In this document: positions 48,506 to 53,268 of the stretch, piece after piece
Layout: each line of letters starts with the position of its first letter
Numbering within the stretch: position 1 is the stretch's first letter
DNA from: Prochlorococcus sp. AG-686-J21
GTDB lineage: Bacteria > Cyanobacteriota > Cyanobacteriia > PCC-6307 > Cyanobiaceae
Length of the DNA stretch: 53,268 nt
Assembly: GCA_003210285.1 (NCBI GenBank)
Contig: QCVS01000011.1
Coordinates: 1 to 53,268 of the forward strand
Reading direction: 5' to 3'
The notes under the pieces: generated by a model
What the model saw: only the letters and a program-made list of their open reading frames with translations
Told to the model about the DNA's origin: nothing
The model's database searches: none
Translations under genes and position numbers: made by a program

Positions 48506-48826
48506 ATGGCTTACTATCACGTTCATGGATTGATTCCGGATGGAATCTCTCAGGCTGAGGGTTACAAAATGTTTAAGCAATATATTGATTCCGGTGCACC
48601 TATGGATAAATTTGAAGGGTTTGAATTAATTACCAGATTCCATGCTCCTGAAACCGGGGAGGTTTTTGTGACTCTCAAAGCTGATAATCACCTGGCAATA
48701 TCTGAACATTTCGGAGTATGGAGAGCAAAATTCGGCCTTGAGTGGAATATCACTGCTGTTTTGAATGATGAAGAAGTCATTCAAAGAAATAAGCAGGTTG
48801 CGGATGCTGTCGCTGCGATGGGATAA
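48506..48826 (+). CDS. DUF3303-like alpha/beta-barrel protein, 106 aa
   Basis: Soluble 106-aa protein beginning MAYYHVHGLIPDGISQAEGY; one ferredoxin-like domain is suggested by FEGFELITRFHAPETGEVFV and the later HFGVWRAKFGLEWNITAVLN. I associate this layout with DUF3303, whose function is unknown. GC content is a little higher than that of its island neighbours. It does not have the repeated operator module of the next genes. Confidence 0.6.
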   Translation: MAYYHVHGLIPDGISQAEGYKMFKQYIDSGAPMDKFEGFELITRFHAPETGEVFVTLKADNHLAISEHFGVWRAKFGLEWNITAVLNDEEVIQRNKQVADAVAAMG

Positions 48827-48833
48827 TTTGATT

Positions 48834-48879
48834 GATTGACAGTCGATCTATATTAAAGGGATAAAACCCTCTTTTTTTT
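48834..48879 (+). promoter_or_regulatory. Island operator-hairpin module, copy 1
   Basis: Palindromic operator GATTGAC-A-GTCGATC (48834-48848), the AT-rich -10-like box TATATTAAA, then hairpin AGGG/CCCT and eight T, ending at the ATG of the 85-aa gene 44 bases after TTGACA. Same layout as four other copies in the island. Confidence 0.8.
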
Positions 48880-49137
48880 ATGACTAATAAATTTTATCAA
48901 TGGTGGAAAACCCATCGAAGAGTAGTTACTCTTGGAGGCTTTTTAATCTTGTTAGGTTGGTATGTGTCACCGGTGATTAAAGAAGCAAAATTTAAAAACA
49001 CATGCATAAGTCTCTCGGAGAAAGCTGCTTTAAATAAATTCGAGGGGGATAATATCGGAGAAACACTTTTAAAGGAAACTGGTTTAAGTATTACGGAATT
49101 AGCAAAAATAGAAGGTTATAAGAATTGCGTAAAATAA
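48880..49137 (+). CDS. Membrane-anchored hypothetical protein, 85 aa
   Basis: Basic N-terminus (MTNKFYQWWKTHRRV), one membrane segment (about 16-33, VTLGGFLILLGWYVSPVI), then a hydrophilic domain that would be periplasmic or lumenal, with two cysteines (Cys52 and near the end) that could form a disulfide. No known family. It starts directly after module copy 1, whose T-run touches the ATG. Confidence 0.65.
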   Translation: MTNKFYQWWKTHRRVVTLGGFLILLGWYVSPVIKEAKFKNTCISLSEKAALNKFEGDNIGETLLKETGLSITELAKIEGYKNCVK

Positions 49138-49187
49138 AACGCTTGCCACTTCCAAAAATGCTTTAATCACCCACCTGTTTTCAGCAA

Positions 49188-49277
49188 TTAAGTTAAAACC
49201 AGAACTATTATCACCAGTAACATAAGCACGTTTAATGCAACTGCTATCCGAAATAAAACCCTCCGATCTTTTGCCAT
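49188..49277 (-). CDS. Small membrane peptide, 29 aa
   Basis: From ATG 49277 the frame gives MAKDRRVLFRIAVALNVLML and seven to nine further hydrophobic residues up to VLT: a short basic head and one membrane helix. GAAAGG lies 5-10 bases upstream as a possible ribosome site. It runs opposite to the flanking genes. Small size keeps confidence modest. Confidence 0.45.
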   Translation of the reverse strand: MAKDRRVLFRIAVALNVLMLLVIIVLVLT

Positions 49278-49362
49278 TAAACCTTTCAAGTTATTGATTA
49301 ACTTTTAGCTCTTTTCTTTTTAACCATCTGCAACTTGCGATACCTTATTACAAGGTGTAATT

Positions 49363-49406
49363 ATTGACAGTCAATATAAAATAAGGGGTAATCAGCTCCT
49401 TTTTTT
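49363..49406 (+). promoter_or_regulatory. Island operator-hairpin module, copy 2
   Basis: Here the operator is a perfect palindrome, ATTGAC-A-GTCAAT (49363-49375), followed by TATAAAATA, the hairpin AAGGGG/CTCCTT (one G-T pair) and seven T, ending at the ATG of the cupin gene, 43 bases after TTGACA. Confidence 0.85.
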
Positions 49407-49835
49407 ATGCAAAAATTTAGAAATCTTTTAATCTCAGCAATAACAATTTCATCAGTTCTTCTACCTCTGGAAATTGCTAAAGCTCAAGAAAAGATTGAAG
49501 TAATACCTCTTATTCAAAGTACAAAGGGGCTGGGAGGTGAAAAGATTTCTTACCCTAGGTGGAAGCAGGCCGAGCTTAGATTCTTCAAGGTAATTATCCC
49601 TGTTGGTGTAAAGACTCCAATTCACATACATCCAGCACCAATGGTTGTACTTCTTGCCAAGGGAGAATTGAAGCATACAAGGGGAGATGTTATAAATTAC
49701 TTTTCATCAAAGCAATCTTTTATAGAGAGCAATAATGGCGATGAACATTTCGTTGAAAATATAGGAAATGAACCTGCAATTCTTTATGTAGTTGCGGCAT
49801 CTGCTGTCGGACTTCCTACAACTGTTAATAAGTAA
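49407..49835 (+). CDS. Secreted cupin-domain protein, 142 aa
   Basis: Signal peptide at residues 1-26 (MQKFRNLLISAITISSVLLP, ending IAKAQ, AxA-type site), then one small cupin barrel: GVKTPIHIHPAPMVVLLAKG supplies the two metal-ligand histidines and the glutamate region, and GDEHFVENIGNEPAILYVV the second motif with its histidine. So it is probably a metal-binding periplasmic protein; substrate unknown. Controlled by module copy 2. Confidence 0.78.
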   Translation: MQKFRNLLISAITISSVLLPLEIAKAQEKIEVIPLIQSTKGLGGEKISYPRWKQAELRFFKVIIPVGVKTPIHIHPAPMVVLLAKGELKHTRGDVINYFSSKQSFIESNNGDEHFVENIGNEPAILYVVAASAVGLPTTVNK

Positions 49836-49852
49836 AGTCTCAATACTTTTGT

Positions 49853-49897
49853 GATTGAAAGTCGATCTACACTAAGGAGCAACTAGCTCCTTTTTTA
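49853..49897 (+). promoter_or_regulatory. Island operator-hairpin module, copy 3
   Basis: GATTGAA-A-GTCGATC, then TACACTAA, then the best hairpin of the five: AAGGAGC (49874-49880) and GCTCCTT (49886-49892) with loop AACTA and a T-run reaching the ATG at 49898. TTGAAA replaces TTGACA, and the -10 region is weaker. Confidence 0.8.
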
Positions 49898-50161
49898 ATG
49901 GAAAAGTTATTTATAGTTTGTACCTTCGATTGCTCTTTTCAGTATTATGAGTAGACAATTAATCAATGGGTAAAAGAACAGGGAGAAGGAATCGTAATAG
50001 ATTATGAGTTAGTCAAAATTAATGATCATAGGTCTCATTCTTTTTATACAGTTAAAAGTTTAGAAGAGTTTTCAGGGATGTTAGATACTGAATGGGCAAG
50101 GGAGTGGGATAAGGCTAATAATTGCAAAGATATTATTTATAAACTTGAGCTGGTTGAATAA
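49898..50161 (+). pseudogene. Small gene with an in-frame TAG (87-codon frame)
   Basis: From the ATG at 49898 the frame reads MEKLFIVCTFDCSFQYYE, TAG at codon 19 (49952-49954), then continues open for 68 codons (TINQWVKEQGEGIVIDYELV and on to YKLELVE) to a TAA. Both halves have normal coding character, so it looks like one 86-aa gene broken by a single amber codon. It follows module copy 3. Family unknown. Readthrough or a sequencing error are alternatives. Confidence 0.65.
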
Positions 50162-50184
50162 CTCATATATGCCATAGAAATATT

Positions 50185-50325
50185 TTAAATTTCGCAGCCG
50201 CGGTACGAAGGGTTCTCTTCGCACTTAAGTTTCCAATAAATCACTTTGATATTTGCCCCATTATCTATATCGTTAACAGTCTTGAAGTATTTAGGAATAA
50301 TTGTATAAGGAACTCTTTTATCCAT
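50185..50325 (-). CDS. Hypothetical protein, 46 aa, with a consensus ribosome site
   Basis: ATG at 50325 is preceded on the minus strand by AGGAGG with a 5-base spacer, the strongest Shine-Dalgarno in the island. The product is MDKRVPYTIIPKYFKTVNDI followed by a polar beta-like segment and the end KCEENPSYRGCEI with two cysteines. No family is recognised. The hairpin CTGACACA/TGTGTATCAG-like sequence upstream (50362-50388) may be part of its promoter region. Confidence 0.65.
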   Translation of the reverse strand: MDKRVPYTIIPKYFKTVNDIDNGANIKVIYWKLKCEENPSYRGCEI

Positions 50326-50392
50326 GATTTCCTCCTATTTACTACATCTATGTTCTAACTACTGACACATAGCATTTGTGTGTATCAGTATG

Positions 50393-50520
50393 TACGGTTA
50401 AAGGAAGAATAAGGTACGGGAAGAGGACTGAGTTTCGAGGCTTTTATTTAATTGCCAGTCCTAGGATTGATTAATGGTTGTCATGAGGCAGATGCTGGGA
50501 TTCAACTGAAAACAACCATT
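50393..50520 (+). ncRNA. Structured non-coding element, copy 1
   Basis: Runs from TACGGTTAAAGGAA through GGTACGGGA, a hairpin AGGACTG/CAGTCCT (50424-50462 region), to a terminal stem AATGGTTGT (50473-50481) with ACAACCATT (50512-50520). The loop begins CATGAG. A second copy with the same order lies at 51241. No reading frame explains the conservation. I do not recognise an Rfam family; the strand is assumed from the downstream genes. Confidence 0.55.
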
Positions 50521-50574
50521 AATTATTAAAGATAAAGTTAGGTTATTAAACACACTCATTAAAGTAAACAGATT

Positions 50575-50619
50575 ATTGACAATCGATCTAAAATAAAGGG
50601 AGTTTAGTAGCTTTTTTTA
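50575..50619 (+). promoter_or_regulatory. Island operator-hairpin module, copy 4
   Basis: TATTGAC-A-ATCGATC, then TAAAATAAA and a degenerate hairpin (AAAG with CTTT) and seven T, ending at an ATG 44 bases after TTGACA. It drives the micro-operon at 50620-51168. Confidence 0.75.
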
Positions 50620-50667
50620 ATGAATAAAAGATTTATAGCTGAAAAGATAATGACTCTACTCATTTAA
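50620..50667 (+). CDS. 15-codon peptide behind module copy 4
   Basis: ATG directly after the module T-run encodes MNKRFIAEKIMTLLI and a TAA. It may be a leader peptide or the decayed start of a lost gene. The next ATG is 12 bp beyond its stop. Listed because every other module copy also ends exactly at a start codon. Confidence 0.3.
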   Translation: MNKRFIAEKIMTLLI

Positions 50668-50678
50668 TTAATCGGCTA

Positions 50679-50795
50679 ATGAATATTTCTCCTCATTTAT
50701 TAATAGATGCTGGAATACTAAGTACTGCTCTGACTATAATTTTAGTACTAAGAGCTAAAGGAAACTCAGCCAGAAAAGGGCGAGAAAGTAAATGA
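50679..50795 (+). CDS. Small membrane protein, 38 aa
   Basis: MNISPHLLIDAGILSTALTI starts an almost fully hydrophobic segment (about 7-24), followed by a basic tail RAKGNSARKGRESK. One membrane helix, tail probably cytoplasmic. Its TGA overlaps the ATG of the next gene (ATGA). Family unknown. Confidence 0.55.
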   Translation: MNISPHLLIDAGILSTALTIILVLRAKGNSARKGRESK

Positions 50796-50932
50796 TTACT
50801 AAAAAAGAAGAAACAGAATACGAAAAACCAAAATTATTTAGGATTTGGAATTTTCTAATATATGGAAGCTTTTTTGCTATTGGCGCTTTCTTGGTTTATT
50901 TATATTCCGCTTATATATTTATAAATAAATAA
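50792..50932 (+). CDS. Small membrane protein, 46 aa
   Basis: Charged N-terminus (MITKKEETEYEKPKLF), then one membrane helix (about 18-43, IWNFLIYGSFFAIGAFLVYL and on). Overlaps the preceding gene by 4 bp and the next gene by 1 bp (TAATG), so the three are translated as one unit. Family unknown. Confidence 0.6.
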   Translation: MITKKEETEYEKPKLFRIWNFLIYGSFFAIGAFLVYLYSAYIFINK

Positions 50933-51168
50933 TGGAACATTGGCTAATAAATTCCAATAGATCACAAGTTAAAAGATTCATAAAGAACGATAAGAGTATT
51001 GAGGAAGTTTTCGAGTATATGTTTATTGACTCCGGAAAAATAGTTGGAGTCTTAGGGAAAGAACCTCCCGTAATGACAACAACAGTTTCTGTAGAAATAG
51101 ATTTAGCTAGAGAGATCTATGAAAGATTACTTTCTCAAGGTTGGCGTAAAACAAAAGTGGTTTGGTAA
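50932..51168 (+). CDS. Hypothetical soluble protein, 78 aa
   Basis: Starts MEHWLINSNRSQVKRFIKND and contains a beta-like core (GKIVGVLGKEPPVMTTTVSV) and a helical end (LAREIYERLLSQGWRKTKVVW). The final part resembles many small picocyanobacterial proteins ending with a GW motif, but I cannot name the family. Last gene of the micro-operon; a hairpin with T-run follows. Confidence 0.65.
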   Translation: MEHWLINSNRSQVKRFIKNDKSIEEVFEYMFIDSGKIVGVLGKEPPVMTTTVSVEIDLAREIYERLLSQGWRKTKVVW

Positions 51169-51174
51169 TAAATA

Positions 51175-51210
51175 ATCATTTACTACTTATAATGATCGTT
51201 TCGTTTTTTT
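51175..51210 (+). terminator. Terminator-like hairpin after the micro-operon
   Basis: ATCATT (51175-51180) and AATGAT (51191-51196) pair around a 10-base loop; a T-run ends at 51210. AT-rich and hence weak. Confidence 0.5.
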
Positions 51211-51240
51211 AGAGTTTTTAGATTTGTGATATGAACTTTG

Positions 51241-51365
51241 TACGGGTTAAGGAACGAGGAGGTTCGGGATTAGGTATGTATAAATACTTAGTAAATAATT
51301 AAGACTTCCTAGAGTAATTGCATGGTTGTCATGAGACTGCCGCGGAAGCTGTAGAAATCAACCAT
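51241..51365 (+). ncRNA. Structured non-coding element, copy 2
   Basis: TACGGGTTAAGGAA, GGTTCGGGA, an internal stem (AGGAGGT with ACTTCCT) and the terminal stem ATGGTTG (51322-51328) with CAACCAT (51359-51365) repeat the order of copy 1. The loop start TCATGAG is identical. The stems differ in sequence yet still pair, which suggests selection on RNA structure. It ends 22 bp before the 49-aa gene and may be its leader. Confidence 0.55.
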
Positions 51366-51387
51366 ACTTTTTAAACAAGGAACAAAT

Positions 51388-51537
51388 ATGACCGACCCAA
51401 TTCTCTATCTTTCAATGATATTAGGACTCACTGGAGTCTACGTTTTAATCTCATCTTTTGGCGATGATGACGATGATAGTAATGATGATGGTGAAAGATA
51501 TATGTACAACCTTGAATACGTAAAAGTGGGTAAGTAG
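51388..51537 (+). CDS. Small membrane protein with an Asp-rich segment, 49 aa
   Basis: MTDPILYLSMILGLTGVYVL starts a membrane helix (about 5-24), then FGDDDDDSNDDGE, an acidic stretch that could bind cations, and a short end MYNLEYVKVGK. AAGGAA lies 7-12 bases before the ATG. It lies directly behind non-coding element copy 2. Family unknown. Confidence 0.6.
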   Translation: MTDPILYLSMILGLTGVYVLISSFGDDDDDSNDDGERYMYNLEYVKVGK

Positions 51538-51683
51538 TAAGGAAGCATTAATAACATAATTGATTCACTAATAAAGCCTTCACTTATTGAAAATTGATCA
51601 GACTTAAATTCCTTTAAAAAGTTGATTATATTTAGGGATTTCTACTCTCACGGCTAGAAAGAGCCGATGTTAATATTGATATA

Positions 51684-51740
51684 CGTTCATCCTAGTAATA
51701 TCTGGACGCATGACATGGAAATAGGGAACGGGATTTCCAT
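51684..51740 (+). promoter_or_regulatory. Glutamine riboswitch-like leader, second copy
   Basis: CGTTCATCC (51684-51692), GGACGCATGACATGG (51704-51718) and GGGAACGGG match the glnA-type glutamine aptamer order; P1 is CGTTC with GAACG (51726-51730). An alternative perfect 8-bp hairpin ATGGAAAT/ATTTCCAT (51715-51722 and 51733-51740) would hold the P1 strand in its loop, a plausible switch. A separate hairpin CGGCT/AGCCG lies upstream at 51651-51666. Compare 21326. Confidence 0.7.
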
Positions 51741-51754
51741 TAACTGCAAAGGCC

Positions 51755-51919
51755 ATGAATAACCTCGTATTCATTAGAGAGAAAATCAAAAGAGCAGAAA
51801 GGCTAAATAAAGCCCAGCTTCTTGCTACAAAAAATGGAGAGATTACTCCTTATAATCCTTCTGTTTTTGAGCTAAGACAAAAGCAGGCTCTTTTAGATAT
51901 GGAAGCATTAAATTCTTAA
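51755..51919 (+). CDS. Short peptide gene behind the riboswitch, 54 aa
   Basis: MNNLVFIREKIKRAERLNKA and on through QLLATKNGEITPYNPSVF to LDMEALNS: a basic, mostly helical soluble peptide of unknown function. It fits the short ORFs that follow Downstream-peptide/glnA glutamine riboswitches in marine picocyanobacteria and phages, which suggests nitrogen-dependent expression. A strong terminator follows 27 bp after the stop. Confidence 0.7.
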   Translation: MNNLVFIREKIKRAERLNKAQLLATKNGEITPYNPSVFELRQKQALLDMEALNS

Positions 51920-51945
51920 TTTGAATTTATTACTTACATCCGAAT

Positions 51946-51972
51946 AAAAGGGGTTTTATAACCCCTTTTTTA
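51946..51972 (+). terminator. Rho-independent terminator
   Basis: AAAAGGGGTT (51946-51955) and AACCCCTTTT (51960-51969) pair around TTAT, with a T-run. Ends the riboswitch-controlled 54-aa gene. Confidence 0.9.
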
Positions 51973-52121
51973 TTAGGAAAGTTTTTGGATAAAAAAGCAA
52001 ATATTGAAACACTTACTACCTGTACCGCTTATTTAAAAAATAAATTCTAGAAAATTACAATTACTAATAGAAAGTCTTATGAGGTGTATCCTTATTGGCA
52101 GATGTTAATTAAGTATTAGTT

Positions 52122-52277
52122 ATGGCACTTCCAGAATTACATGAAAACACAATTGATCAAATAAGAACTCTTCTTAGATATTTGAGTGAAACAGATCTAT
52201 TAAATAATAAAGATATTCTTAGGTGTTTAGATGTAATAGCGAGAGAGCATGGAGGAGAAGTGGTAGATAAAAATTAA
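52122..52277 (+). CDS. Small acidic helical protein, 51 aa
   Basis: MALPELHENTIDQIRTLLRY begins a fully helical soluble protein that ends ILRCLDVIAREHGGEVVDKN. One cysteine; no membrane segment. No family recognised. A 13-bp sequence (AAGTATTAGTTAT) overlaps its start and recurs before tRNA-Thr(CGT). Confidence 0.55.
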   Translation: MALPELHENTIDQIRTLLRYLSETDLLNNKDILRCLDVIAREHGGEVVDKN

Positions 52278-52528
52278 ATATTAATATCCGATTTTATTTT
52301 TTGGATCAGTTATAAAAATTATAAGATTAAGAACTAGATTGGCAGGAAAATTAAGTGGTTTTAGAAGAAGTAAAACCATTCCCTGAGTTACATTAAAATC
52401 CATATCTTTCTAGACATATTCGTAATAATTCACAGGACTATAGATTGCATCTAGCTTTTCTCATTAAAACTATAGATTTATATTATTTTTCTATTACATA
52501 GTGCAATAAAGTATTAGTTATATTCCTT
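52278..52528. other. Gene-poor spacer before tRNA-Thr(CGT)
   Basis: No convincing gene. A 23-codon minus-strand frame (52464 to 52393) reads well except for one TAG at codon 9 and ends SCELLRICLERYGF, perhaps the remains of a small gene. The tRNA promoter must lie at its right end. Confidence 0.4.
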
Positions 52529-52600
52529 GCCGATATAGCTCAGCGGTAGAGCAACTGTCTCGTAAACAGTAGGTCATCGGTTCAATTCCGATTATCGGCA
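52529..52600 (+). tRNA. tRNA-Thr (CGT)
   Basis: Complete 72-nt cloverleaf: acceptor GCCGATA with TATCGGC, anticodon stem ACTGT/ACAGT with loop CTCGTAA (CGT, reads ACG), T arm ATCGG-TTCAATT-CCGAT. Surrounded by accessory genes on both sides, so it lies within the island or at an internal junction. Confidence 0.96.
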
Positions 52601-52625
52601 TTTAGATTTTAGGTATTAGTTAGTA

Positions 52626-52668
52626 ATTGACAGTCGATATAAAATAAGAGGCAATTAGCTCCTTTTTT
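52626..52668 (+). promoter_or_regulatory. Island operator-hairpin module, copy 5
   Basis: AATTGAC-A-GTCGATA, TATAAAATA, hairpin AAGAGGC/GCTCCTT (one mismatch) and six T, ending at the ATG of the 41-aa gene 42 bases after TTGACA. It lies 25 bp after tRNA-Thr(CGT). Confidence 0.85.
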
Positions 52669-52794
52669 ATGTCTTCTTCAATGAAAGATTTCACGGATAA
52701 ATTTTTTGATTTATGTAGAGAATATCAGGAAGAAATTCCACCTCAAAAGATGGCTGAAGTTTTAAGAGATTATGCAGATAGGTTAGATGGATAA
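52669..52794 (+). CDS. Small helical protein, 41 aa
   Basis: MSSSMKDFTDKFFDLCREYQ followed by EEIPPQKMAEVLRDYADRLDG: acidic, two predicted helices separated by IPP. Directly behind module copy 5. Its TAA overlaps the next ATG by one base. Family unknown. Confidence 0.6.
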   Translation: MSSSMKDFTDKFFDLCREYQEEIPPQKMAEVLRDYADRLDG

Positions 52795-52979
52795 TGTTAA
52801 ATACAGATGAAGCAAATGGTTTAGCCAATTGGATACAAAACTGGAAAAAAACTTATAAAGAAAATCCAAAGCTAAATGAATGTATTACCTGGTTTGAATG
52901 GAAATATAAAGATAGAGAACTTTCCTCAAGCGACAAGAGTTCAATAGCAACTATTCTGAGATATAACTCAGAAGATTAA
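52794..52979 (+). CDS. Hypothetical soluble protein, 61 aa
   Basis: MLNTDEANGLANWIQNWKKT begins a Trp-rich helical protein ending KSSIATILRYNSED. The order NWxQNWKxxYxxNP, TWFEWKY suggests a compact helical bundle. Coupled to the 41-aa gene (TAATG) under module copy 5. Family unknown. Confidence 0.6.
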   Translation: MLNTDEANGLANWIQNWKKTYKENPKLNECITWFEWKYKDRELSSSDKSSIATILRYNSED

Positions 52980-52992
52980 TTATTTAATGATT

Positions 52993-53223
52993 TCAAGCAG
53001 CTTCAGGCGCAAATATCATCACATCTTTCTTCCAAAATCTGCAGCCCTTTTTTAAGTGCTCATCTCCATGAATTAATCTTTGATGAAGCGGACAGGTCTG
53101 AATAATTACACAAGAATCTGTCGTGCTGTATCTGAAGTGACTGCACGATGCGCAAACTTTTGTCCTCTTTGGTTTCAGTTCTGAGAGGTACTCGAAGTAA
53201 GCCCATGACTGCGGATCTTCCAT
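52993..53223 (-). CDS. Cysteine-rich putative zinc-binding protein, 76 aa
   Basis: Contains VCASCSHFRYSTTDSC (23-38), TCPLHQRLIHG (43-53) and a lone GCRFW (61-65): four to six cysteines and three histidines spaced like a zinc-binding module. No named family. The ATG at 53223 overlaps the stop of the gene entering from the right (TAATG), so the two are one unit. The competing frame with start 53254 is a shadow. Confidence 0.65.
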   Translation of the reverse strand: MEDPQSWAYFEYLSELKPKRTKVCASCSHFRYSTTDSCVIIQTCPLHQRLIHGDEHLKKGCRFWKKDVMIFAPEAA

Positions 53224-53267
53224 TAGTCATATACGTATTCTTCATCAAGCTCAATTACAACACCATT
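53223..53267 (-). CDS. C-terminus of an unknown protein (partial)
   Basis: The last 14 codons before the window edge on the minus strand read NGVVIELDEEYVYD and a TAA that overlaps the ATG of the cysteine-rich gene. The rest lies outside the window. Overlap with a real gene and coding character support it. Confidence 0.5.
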   Translation of the reverse strand, partial: NGVVIELDEEYVYD

Positions 53268-53268
53268 G

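Noticed and set aside
52340-52387. A 15-codon plus-strand frame starting with TTG in the spacer before tRNA-Thr(CGT).
   Set aside because: No ribosome site, very short and not linked to any repeated module.
53060-53254. A 64-codon minus-strand frame starting at 53254.
   Set aside because: It overlaps the cysteine-rich 76-aa frame in another phase; the latter has the CxxC pattern and the stop-start overlap with the upstream gene.

Overview
The window is a stretch of a small-genome, AT-rich marine picocyanobacterium, almost certainly a high-light-adapted Prochlorococcus. The evidence is the base composition (roughly 30 % G+C by eye), very short spacers, many TTG/GTG starts, and a cyanobacterial gene set: ndhB, chlG, menG, the pipX-pipY-sepF-proC cluster, a DUF1823 protein, Mqo and a long-form HPF/LrtA. 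I could not run database searches, so family names rest on recognition of motifs and whole sequences.

Region 1 (1 to about 47.4 kb) is conserved core genome. It opens with the start of a lipoprotein gene and topA, divergent from ndhB and a DevA-like ABC ATPase. Then come birA, a DUF721 protein, menG, hisF, chlG, a bifunctional penicillin-binding protein, rsmB, and a four-gene cassette around a photolyase-related flavoprotein (DUF393, TIGR03643, DUF2256, photolyase). Next are trmH, a peptide/nickel-type ABC permease, lepA, mqo, nfu, a DUF4278 gene with a probable glutamine riboswitch, an ArsM-like methyltransferase, murE, yidD and rpsD. A sulphur amino-acid block follows (two cystathionine gamma-synthase-family genes, cysK), then queA, the pyruvate dehydrogenase E2 gene, ylqD, an acyl-CoA synthetase, lipB, hpf, a DeoC-like gene, recO and a family 4 glycosyltransferase. 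The region closes with the nitrogen-regulation and division cluster (pipX, pipY, sepF, proC), an EcfT-like gene, der, DUF1823, cobI, miaE, aroQ, tRNA-Tyr and tRNA-Thr(GGT).

Region 2 (about 47.5 to 53.27 kb) is an accessory island. It starts directly behind tRNA-Thr(GGT), has a second threonine tRNA (CGT) inside it, and runs off the right edge. The 3' end of tRNA-Thr(GGT) is repeated as an 11-bp att-like scar 249 bp downstream, beside three exact tandem 11-mers. The rest is a dense set of micro-genes (29 to 142 codons), many too short for standard gene callers.

Three kinds of repeated regulatory DNA set the island apart. (i) Five near-identical modules of about 45 bp (palindromic operator, -10-like box, terminator-like hairpin) each end exactly at a start codon. 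(ii) Two copies of a structured non-coding element of about 130 nt occur 850 bp apart. (iii) A glutamine-riboswitch-like leader sits in front of a 54-codon gene. Together they look like a small co-regulated island regulon, and this is the part of the window most likely to hold something undescribed.
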